This document shows positions 55,467 to 64,000 of a DNA stretch of 64,000 nucleotides, one piece after another. Origin of the DNA: Lysobacterales bacterium. GTDB lineage: Bacteria > Pseudomonadota > Gammaproteobacteria > Xanthomonadales > Ahniellaceae. The DNA is taken from the NCBI GenBank assembly GCA_016182785.1, contig JACPFU010000027.1, forward strand, positions 1 to 64,000, read 5' to 3'. Numbering within the stretch: the first letter of the stretch is position 1; each line of letters begins with the position of its first letter. The notes under the pieces were generated by a model. The model did no database searches. It was not told the origin of the DNA and was given only the letters and a program-made list of their open reading frames with translations. The position numbers were made by a program, and so were the translations under genes.

Positions 55467-56621
55467 GTGCACCGACCCGCTCCCGGACGTTATGTGACTG
55501 TCGCGGCTGCAGGGGAGCCGTTCCGGGCGTTCGTGCCGGCGCCATTGCCGCCGGTGCCGCCGGTGGTGTGGTCTGACGCGTTGCGTCGCCGCTTCGACGC
55601 GGCGCTGGTGGCGCTCGGGCGGTTGGACGCGGTCACGGCGCTGCTGCCCAACGCCGCACTCCTGCTGTACAGCTTCGTGCGCAAGGAGGCGGTGCTGTCC
55701 TCGCAGATCGAGGGCACGCAATCCTCGCTCGCGGACCTGATGCTGTACGAGATCGACGAACAGCCGGGCGTGCCGGTGGAGGACGCGCGCGAGGTGAGCC
55801 GCTGCGTGGCGGCCCTCGACCGCGGGCTTGAGAAGCTGCGCGGCGGACTGCCGTTGTGCACGCGCCTGCTTTGCGAGATGCACAAGGTGCTGCTGACGCA
55901 CCCGGGCGGCCGCGGCAAGACACCCGGAGCGGTGCGCCGCTCGCAGGTCTGGATCGGCGGCACCCGGCCCGGCAATGCCGCCTTCGTCCCGCCCCCGGCC
56001 GATGCGGTGCCGGATTGCCTGGCGTCGCTCGAGCGCTTCCTCAACGACGATCCCGAGCCGGTGCCACCGCTGATCAAGGCGGCGCTCGCCCATGTCCAGT
56101 TCGAGACCATCCATCCCTTCCTGGACGGCAACGGGCGCATCGGGCGGCTGCTGATCGTGCTGCAGCTCGTCGCCGATGGCGTGCTGCACGAACCGATGTT
56201 GTACCCCAGTCTGTTCTTCAAGACGCATCGCGCGCTGTACTACGAGCTGCTGAACGAGGTGCGCCTGCACGGGGACTGGGAGCGCTGGCTCGACTTCTTC
56301 GCCGAGGGCATCGAGGTAAGCGCGAAGCAGGCCGTGGCCACGGCGAACGCACTGCTCGCGCTGGTCAACGCGGATCGCGTCCGCATCGCCGCTCTCGGGC
56401 GCGCGGCTGCGTCCGCGCTCGAAGTGCATCAGGCGCTGCAGCGCCGACCCATTGCAACGTCCGCGGCACTGGTCAAGGCCACCGGTCTCACCGCGGTCAC
56501 GGTCAACAAGTCGCTGGCGCATCTCGCGCGTATCGGCGTCGTCGGCGAAGTCACCAACCGGCAGCGTGGCCGCGTGTTCCGCTATGTCGAATACGTCGAG
56601 AAGTTGGCTGCCGAACGCTAA
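55467..56621 (+). CDS. Fic-family protein (probable AMP-transferase) with winged-helix C-terminus
   Basis: This 384-residue protein contains the Fic core motif HPFLDGNGRIGR starting at His216, which transfers AMP from ATP to target hydroxyls. The inhibitory helix lies N-terminal to it (SSQIEG, Ser79 and Glu82), as in class II Fic proteins, so activity is auto-inhibited. The last 80 residues resemble a winged helix-turn-helix (TSAALVKATGLTAVTVNKSLAHLARIGVVGEV). It starts at GTG 55467 with no clear ribosome binding site. This architecture is widespread, and some members regulate their own promoter. Confidence 0.92.
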   Translation: MHRPAPGRYVTVAAAGEPFRAFVPAPLPPVPPVVWSDALRRRFDAALVALGRLDAVTALLPNAALLLYSFVRKEAVLSSQIEGTQSSLADLMLYEIDEQPGVPVEDAREVSRCVAALDRGLEKLRGGLPLCTRLLCEMHKVLLTHPGGRGKTPGAVRRSQVWIGGTRPGNAAFVPPPADAVPDCLASLERFLNDDPEPVPPLIKAALAHVQFETIHPFLDGNGRIGRLLIVLQLVADGVLHEPMLYPSLFFKTHRALYYELLNEVRLHGDWERWLDFFAEGIEVSAKQAVATANALLALVNADRVRIAALGRAAASALEVHQALQRRPIATSAALVKATGLTAVTVNKSLAHLARIGVVGEVTNRQRGRVFRYVEYVEKLAAER

Positions 56622-56725
56622 GCGCCGAACGAGCCGGGTCGCGACCTTGCCGGGCGAATGCTCGGCGGCTGACGGTGTGGCTGCGCGCGGCGGTCGGCGG
56701 TCGGTGGTCGCGGCCGGATCCATCC

Positions 56726-56783
56726 TTGCAAAGATGGGGCATCGCTTCACAATTGCGAGCAACCCTCCCCGTCGCCGACGGGG
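56726..56783 (+). promoter_or_regulatory. Possible promoter and leader hairpin of the Ser/Thr kinase gene
   Basis: TTGCAA (56726-56731) and CACAAT (56748-56753), 16 bases apart, could be a promoter. Fourteen bases later lies a perfect seven-base hairpin, CCCCGTC with GACGGGG around GCC (56767-56783), which might be an operator or attenuator. The start codon is at 56830. All of this rests on pattern only. Confidence 0.3.
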
Positions 56784-56829
56784 TCGAAGCCATCTCGGTT
56801 GGCGATCTGTGCAGGGAGTTGTCGTCGGG

Positions 56830-59220
<2,391 letters not shown>

Positions 59221-59345
59221 GGCTGGCGAACTGTGTTCTGACCCCGAGCGTGGACCCCGAGCGTGCGTGACGCCCCCAGCGTGCGCCGGTTGCCAGCCGG
59301 ATGCCGCAGAGCCTAAGCTCCGCGAACCTAACCGATGGGTTTGCT

Positions 59346-59771
59346 GTGAAGGTTGCCGGATACCGTGGTCATGCGCTCGTCGTCCTGACGCGTGACGAGC
59401 ATTGTCCGCCTCACGTGCATGTCGGCGATGCGGATTGGGAAGCGCGGTTCAAGTTCGGTTTCTGGCACGACACGGTATGCCTGTGGGACGTGATCCCGAC
59501 GCAGAATGCACCCAGGACGTCCTTGCTGGAGCAGTTGCGGCAGACGCTGATGAAGCCCGGCAATCTGCGTAGGGCGCGGGAGGCGTGGTGGCTCAGTCGG
59601 CAGACGGTATGCCTGGACAACTTGCGTTGGCAGCCTGGCACGCAGGAAGTGGTAAGGGCCGAGAAAGCCAAGCGCGGAGCGCGCAAGATCTTCTCGGCGA
59701 CGTTTGACACGACCGGTTACAAGACCGTGTTGCAGCTGGAGGGAGAAGTCCAGGTGGAGATCGAGCTATGA
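59346..59771 (+). CDS. DUF4160 protein
   Basis: This 141-residue protein (starting from GTG 59346) has the DUF4160 hallmark HCPPHVHV near residue 20, with a beta-strand pattern and a C-terminal half of helices. DUF4160 proteins almost always pair with DUF2442 proteins and the pair behaves like a toxin-antitoxin candidate, but no activity is proven. The GTG is preferred over an ATG 15 codons upstream because it gives the standard length before the PPHVHV motif, and a -10-like TAAGCT at 59314 would put transcription start after that ATG. It overlaps the next gene by four bases. Confidence 0.8.
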   Translation: MKVAGYRGHALVVLTRDEHCPPHVHVGDADWEARFKFGFWHDTVCLWDVIPTQNAPRTSLLEQLRQTLMKPGNLRRAREAWWLSRQTVCLDNLRWQPGTQEVVRAEKAKRGARKIFSATFDTTGYKTVLQLEGEVQVEIEL

Positions 59772-60226
59772 CCAAGATCCGAGTCAAAGCCAGGCGGCGC
59801 GATGACGTTCCGGTTACCGCTGTCGTCTTGTCGAAGGCCATCGAGCGCGGCCGCAAGCGGAAGGACGCGGGCGTGCACGCGACTGCGCTGCGCTATCTCA
59901 CGGTGTCCAGGGCGCTGCTGGTGTCGTTCGCGGATGCGACCGCGGTGGCGTTGCCGGTGCGCAACTACCCCGAACTGGCAGCGCTGAGCGTGGCCCAACT
60001 CAAGCGCGTAGTGCTGGGCATGGGCGGCAGCGCCTTGTGCCTGGACGAAGAGGACCTCCACGTCTCCATTGCCGGGATGGTGGCAGCCAGTGCCCCGCTT
60101 CGCTGCATGGCGGTCACGGTCGCGGCAGCGCGCAGCGGCGCCCGCACCAGCGAAGCCAAGGCCGCCGCTTCTCGTGAGAACGGCATGAAAGGCGGCCGGC
60201 CGCGCAAGCGGCTGCAGACGGCCTGA
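59768..60226 (+). CDS. DUF2442 protein
   Basis: This 152-residue protein contains the DUF2442 core from about residue 43 to 102 (LLVSFADATAVALPVRNYPEL through CLDEEDLHVSIAG). A basic N-terminus (RKRKDAG) and basic tail (GGRPRKRLQ) could bind DNA. It is coupled to the DUF4160 gene by a four-base ATGA overlap, which is the usual arrangement of the pair. Its stop codon lies within the downstream REP copy. The pair is suspected to be a toxin-antitoxin or accessory module. Confidence 0.82.
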   Translation: MTKIRVKARRRDDVPVTAVVLSKAIERGRKRKDAGVHATALRYLTVSRALLVSFADATAVALPVRNYPELAALSVAQLKRVVLGMGGSALCLDEEDLHVSIAGMVAASAPLRCMAVTVAAARSGARTSEAKAAASRENGMKGGRPRKRLQTA

Positions 60227-60234
60227 CCCCGTTT
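60223..60234. repeat. Inverted copy of the REP-like core
   Basis: CTGACCCCGTTT is the exact reverse complement of AAACGGGGTCAG at 59176-59187. It overlaps the stop codon of the DUF2442 gene and ends two bases before the aceK stop codon at 60237. The two copies bound the DUF4160/DUF2442 pair. Confidence 0.6.
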
Positions 60235-60236
60235 CC

Positions 60237-61949
60237 CTACCGCAACCGCAGCGCTTCCGGATACGGCGCGATTTCGGGTGGGTCGCCGGCGCGGAAGCGG
60301 TCTTGCAGCGAGCGCCACCAGGAGGCGGTGAAGATTTCGCTGTGGGTGACGAGCAGGGCGGCGCGGTCGTCGGCGGAGAGGCCGAGGAACTGCGGGAACT
60401 GTTCCGGGAAGACGTCGTGTTCGTCGACGTGGAACCATGCGCCGTGGTGCATTTCTTCGTCGATGTTCTGCGCCTTGGGCAGGTCGCGGAAGCGGCATTC
60501 GCTGACCAGGCAGAGTTCGTCGTAGTCGTAGAAGATGGCGCGGCCGTGGCGGGTGACGCCGAAGTTCTTGAGCAGCAGGTCGCCGGGGAAGACGTTGCAG
60601 GTGGCGAGGTCCTTGATCGCCTGGCCGTAGTCGAGGATGGCGCGGCGCGCGATCGCCGGCGCGTCCTCCATCACCAGCAGGTTCAGCGGGCGCAGGCGGC
60701 GTTCGACGTAGCAGTGCAGCAGCACCACGTCGTCGCCGTCGGCGACCACCGACTCGCGGCAGCCGCCGAGCAGTTCTTCGAGCACCGTCGGCGCGAAGCG
60801 GCTGCGCGGGAAGCGCAGGTGGCGGAACTCCTGGGCGTCGATCAAACGCCCGGCGCGGTCGTGCTTGAACACCAGCTGGTACTTGTTCATCACGTCCTGG
60901 CGCGCGACCGTCTTCGGCGGCGCGAAGTGGTCGCGGATGACCTTGAACACCAGCGGGTAGTCGGGCAGCGTGAACACCGCCATGACCATGCCCTTGGCGC
61001 CGGGCGCGTGCACGAAGCATTCCGGGCTCTGCTCGAAGTGGCGGAAGAAGTGGCGATAGCGCTCGGTCTTGGCCTGCTTCAGGCGACCGAGCATCGAGTA
61101 CCACTCGTCCACCGCCTTGCGCGGCAGCAGCGTCTTCAGGAACACCACGGCGTCGCCGACGGTCTCGAAGTCGGCGAGGAAGTAGGAGCGGGTGATGCCG
61201 AACAGCACCGCGACGTCGTCGCGCTCGGTCAGCACCGCGTCGACGCCGATGCCGCCATCGGCGTGGTGGTTGAGCGCGATCACGATCGGCGCGTAGCGGT
61301 CGGCGCCGAAGATGCGCCCGACCAGGTAGGCGCGACGTTCGCGGTAGAACACCGTCTCCAGCATCTCGATGGCGCGGATCGGGCGCTCGCCCCAGTGCGT
61401 GAGCCGGCGCTCCAGGTCGAGCGCCAGCGCCGCGGCGTCGGCGCGGCGGTCGGCGTAGGGCACCTCGAACGGGTAGTCCTCGAGCAGCCGGTCGAGGCTG
61501 TCGGCGAGCGAGTCGCCGACCGAGTAGCTGTGGCGTGCGACCGGGTGGGTGATGCGGTCGGTCGGCTCGATGCGCAGCGCCACGAACTCGATGTCGGCAT
61601 CGACACCGCGGGTCTTGAAGAAACGTCGCGTCAGCGTGTTGTAGTAGGTCTGGTACAGCTCGCCATCAAGCAGGCCGCGGATCGCCTGCTCGAACGCCGG
61701 CTTGATGCGCAGCCACAGCGCGCGTTCGCCGGCGTGTTCGCGCAGGGTCGCGAGCAGCGCCGCGCTGGCTTCGGCGACGCAGCGGTCGTAGAGCTCGATG
61801 CGCTCGACTAGGTCGGCCTGCATCAGCGCCCACTCGCGCCGCTCGAAGCGTGCCCGCGCGCGCTGCGTGATCGCGCGGAAGCGGTCGTTGTAGTCATCGA
61901 AACCGGCGCGCAACTGTTGCGCGGCGTGCTGGGCAAGTTGGTCGAGCAT
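60237..61949 (-). CDS. aceK: Isocitrate dehydrogenase kinase/phosphatase
   Basis: This 570-residue protein matches AceK throughout, including the regulatory N-terminal helical half and the kinase-like half with VFTLPDYPLVFKVIRDHFAPPKT, NVFPGDLLLKNFGV and FYDYDELC. AceK phosphorylates and inactivates isocitrate dehydrogenase to open the glyoxylate bypass on acetate and reverses it on richer media. The start at 61949 (MLDQLAQHAAQQL) is standard; the frame extends further upstream without need. No aceA or aceB is in this window, so aceK is separated from its usual operon here. Confidence 0.96.
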   Translation of the reverse strand: MLDQLAQHAAQQLRAGFDDYNDRFRAITQRARARFERREWALMQADLVERIELYDRCVAEASAALLATLREHAGERALWLRIKPAFEQAIRGLLDGELYQTYYNTLTRRFFKTRGVDADIEFVALRIEPTDRITHPVARHSYSVGDSLADSLDRLLEDYPFEVPYADRRADAAALALDLERRLTHWGERPIRAIEMLETVFYRERRAYLVGRIFGADRYAPIVIALNHHADGGIGVDAVLTERDDVAVLFGITRSYFLADFETVGDAVVFLKTLLPRKAVDEWYSMLGRLKQAKTERYRHFFRHFEQSPECFVHAPGAKGMVMAVFTLPDYPLVFKVIRDHFAPPKTVARQDVMNKYQLVFKHDRAGRLIDAQEFRHLRFPRSRFAPTVLEELLGGCRESVVADGDDVVLLHCYVERRLRPLNLLVMEDAPAIARRAILDYGQAIKDLATCNVFPGDLLLKNFGVTRHGRAIFYDYDELCLVSECRFRDLPKAQNIDEEMHHGAWFHVDEHDVFPEQFPQFLGLSADDRAALLVTHSEIFTASWWRSLQDRFRAGDPPEIAPYPEALRLR

Positions 61950-62129
61950 CGGAGCACCACGGGGAGCCAGCGCCCGAAATCGCACAGTCGGCGCGCAAAC
62001 GCAACGTGCAGCCAGCCTGAATGTCACGCCAAGAATTGTGTAACCGTAACGCGGTCTTCACCGCGCCGCGCGCAAAACGGCGCAGCATCCGGCCGGGTGC
62101 AACCAAGTCGGCGGCAAGAGGACCGGGCG

Positions 62130-64000
62130 ATGGACTTCAGACCGCTGTCGTGGGAGGCGCGATTCGAGTGCGGCATCGCGCTGATCGACGCGCAGCACCA
62201 ACGCCTGGTGCAGCTGGTGAACCGGCTGAGTCTGGTGCGCGAGGAGCACGAGGTCACGGCACTGCCCGCGATCGTGACCGAGCTGCGCGGCTATGCGCAG
62301 TACCACTTTGCTGCCGAGGAGCAGATCTGGCGCCGCGGCGTCGCCGAAGCCGAACTGGCGCGGCACCTGGCGTTGCACGCCGGATTCGTCGAGCAGCTCG
62401 AGACCTTTCGCATGGCCTTCGCCGAACGGCCGCTCGACCTGGCGCGCGCGCTGCACGCCTACCTGTGCTCGTGGCTGGTGCTGCACATCCTCGGGGACGA
62501 CCAGCAGATGGCGCGCACCACCATTGCCGCCGGCGCCGACGTTGGCGCAGTGCGGGAACACGCCCCGAGCGCCGCCTCCGAGGCGCTGCTGCTCGGCGCG
62601 CTGCAGAGCATGGACCGGAGCCTGAGCACGACCAACGCGCGCCTGAGCACCCTGAACCTGGAGCTGGAACAGCGCGTGCAGGAGCGCACGCGCGAACTTC
62701 AGGCGTTGTTGCTGAGCGAGCAGGAAGCGCGCCGCGAGGCCGAGGCCGGACGCGCGGCGATGCTGCGCGAGCACGAGATGCGCATGCGGCTTGCGACCAT
62801 GCTGGAGCGCATGGGCGAGGGCTTCGTGACCATTGACCGCGACTGGACCATCACCTACGTCAACGCCGAGGCCGAGCGCCTGTGCCGCGCCACGCGCGCC
62901 GAACTGGTCGGCCGCAACGTCTGGGAAGCCTTCCCGGAGGGCCGCGGATCGGCGTTCGAGGCCGCGCATCGGCGGGTCTTGCGCTATCAGGTGCCGGTGC
63001 GCCTGCTCGAACACTACGCGCCGCTCGACCTGTGGTCGGACACGCGCGTGTTCCCGACCGATGAGGGCCTGGCGATCTACTTCCGTGACGTCAGCCACGA
63101 GCGCGAGCTGGAGGAGCAGGTGCGCCAGGCGCAGCGGCTGGAGTCGCTCGGGCAGATCACCGGCGGTGTCGCGCATGATTTCAACAACCTGCTGACGGTG
63201 GTGCTCGGCAACGCCGAGATGCTGACCGACAAGCTCGAACACGAACCGCGCCTGCAGCCGCTGGCGCGGATGATCCAGGGCGCCGCATTGCGTGGCGCCG
63301 AGCTGACGCGCGCCTTGCTGGCGTTCGCGCGACGCCAGCCGCTGGACCCGCGCGCGGTCGACCTGAACGCGCGCATCGTCGACCTGCAGGGCCTGCTCGG
63401 CCGCGCGCTCGGCGAACACGTGGCGATCCAGATCGAGACGGCATCCGAGCTGCCGCCGGCGCTGGTCGATCCGGCGCAGTTCGAGAACGCGCTGCTGAAC
63501 CTGTGCCTGAACGCGCGCGACGCCATGCCCGGCGGCGGTCGTCTGGTCATCGAGACCGCACAATGCACGCTGGCCGCGGATGCGCAGGTGCAACTGCCGT
63601 TGCCGCCCGGCAGCTACGTGCTGGTGAGCGTCTCCGACAACGGCGTCGGCATCGCCCCGGAGCACCTGGCGCAGGTGTTCGAGCCGTTCTTCACGACCAA
63701 GGACAAGGGCAAGGGCACCGGGCTCGGGCTGTCGATGGTGTACGGCTTCGCCAAGCAGTCCGGCGGACATGTCTCGATCGAATCCACGCCCGGCGCCGGC
63801 ACCACCGTGCGCCTCTACCTGCCGCGCGCAGCGCATGCCGTCGCCGAGGCGGTGCCGGACCTGGCCCAGCGCACGCCGAGCGGCGGGCGCGAGTGCATCC
63901 TGCTGGTCGAAGACGACGTGCTGGTGCGCCGCTATGCCGGCGACCAGCTGGCGGCGCTCGGCTATCGCGTGCTGCAGGCGGGCGATGGCCCGGAGGCGCT
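62130..64000 (+). CDS. Hemerythrin-PAS-histidine kinase-receiver protein (runs off window)
   Basis: The visible 623 residues begin with a bacteriohemerythrin domain carrying all seven diiron ligands: His23, His59, Glu63, His79, His83, His119 and Asp124. A coiled coil and PAS domain (about 225-335) follow, then HisKA with His349 in [11 protein letters not shown], an HATPase domain, and the start of a receiver (CILLVEDDVLVRRY). The gene has no stop inside the window. The hemerythrin domain suggests sensing of O2, NO or redox state. It resembles the PAS-HK-receiver of 33856-37443 in its kinase part. Confidence 0.9.
   Translation, partial: MDFRPLSWEARFECGIALIDAQHQRLVQLVNRLSLVREEHEVTALPAIVTELRGYAQYHFAAEEQIWRRGVAEAELARHLALHAGFVEQLETFRMAFAERPLDLARALHAYLCSWLVLHILGDDQQMARTTIAAGADVGAVREHAPSAASEALLLGALQSMDRSLSTTNARLSTLNLELEQRVQERTRELQALLLSEQEARREAEAGRAAMLREHEMRMRLATMLERMGEGFVTIDRDWTITYVNAEAERLCRATRAELVGRNVWEAFPEGRGSAFEAAHRRVLRYQVPVRLLEHYAPLDLWSDTRVFPTDEGLAIYFRDVSHERELEEQVRQAQRLESLGQITGGVAHDFNNLLTVVLGNAEMLTDKLEHEPRLQPLARMIQGAALRGAELTRALLAFARRQPLDPRAVDLNARIVDLQGLLGRALGEHVAIQIETASELPPALVDPAQFENALLNLCLNARDAMPGGGRLVIETAQCTLAADAQVQLPLPPGSYVLVSVSDNGVGIAPEHLAQVFEPFFTTKDKGKGTGLGLSMVYGFAKQSGGHVSIESTPGAGTTVRLYLPRAAHAVAEAVPDLAQRTPSGGRECILLVEDDVLVRRYAGDQLAALGYRVLQAGDGPEA

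Noticed and set aside
56452-56829. Longer N-terminus for the Ser/Thr kinase
   Set aside because: The frame is open upstream into the Fic gene, but it lacks a start with a ribosome binding site and encodes Arg-rich text; the ATG at 56830 gives the normal distance to the kinase domain.

Overview
This is a GC-rich (roughly two-thirds G+C, with very GC-rich third codon positions) bacterial chromosome segment. The gene families point to a gammaproteobacterium of the Lysobacterales/Xanthomonadales, most likely near Rhodanobacteraceae or Lysobacteraceae. The pointers are a lipase with its dedicated foldase, AceK, a PepN of gammaproteobacterial type, secreted proteins carrying the FxDGFE motif that recurs in this order, and -10 boxes of the TAGxCT type. 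The lineage is inferred from family content; there is no rRNA here to settle it.

Left part (1-33 kb). The window opens inside the end of an IS256-type insertion sequence. It is followed by a tightly coupled seven-gene minus-strand operon: RDD protein, SpoIIM-like protein, DUF4129, DUF4350, MoxR ATPase, DUF58 and PepN. Next come a PLP serine/threonine dehydratase, a lipase with its chaperone, a DUF3079 protein, a large exported toroid-like protein, a histone-deacetylase-like hydrolase and an M20 amidohydrolase. A tRNA-Arg(CCG) is followed at once by a nuclease-helicase fusion (PD-(D/E)XK plus DUF2075) that may be a defence gene. After that lie a CPBP protease, two large exported proteins of unknown role, a YefM-YoeB toxin-antitoxin pair, an epimerase-DoxX fusion with a DUF2269 partner, a CGTase-like amylase behind a LacI-type operator, and a P-domain/FG-GAP secreted protein.

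Middle (33.8-48.9 kb) is a signalling island of two divergent operons that meet in a 180-bp control region (41196-41375). The minus-strand operon reads: small protein, receiver, receiver, B12-binding sensor with the CarH-type W-x9-EH signature, atypical histidine kinase, and six-PAS hybrid kinase. The plus-strand operon reads: membrane PAS kinase, receiver, receiver-PAS-kinase, and a truncated paralogue of the last with a degenerate receiver and no kinase. Together they look like a light- or B12-responsive phosphorelay. A P-type ATPase and a second P-domain/FG-GAP protein follow, so the two paralogous secreted proteins bracket the island.

Right part (53-64 kb) is more patchwork. It has a lower-GC patch with two unknown genes (53.9-55.2 kb), a Fic AMPylase-family gene behind a palindromic promoter, a Ser/Thr kinase with a transmembrane helix and TPR-like region, and a DUF4160/DUF2442 gene pair bounded by inverted copies of a REP-like sequence. 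aceK follows on the minus strand. The window ends inside a hemerythrin-PAS-histidine kinase-receiver protein whose N-terminus has all seven diiron ligands.

The main candidate for an undescribed system is the divergent B12-sensor phosphorelay. Secondary candidates are two small-ORF promoters that share a palindrome and repeated half-sites at identical spacing, the REP-bounded gene pair, and the nuclease-helicase beside tRNA-Arg.
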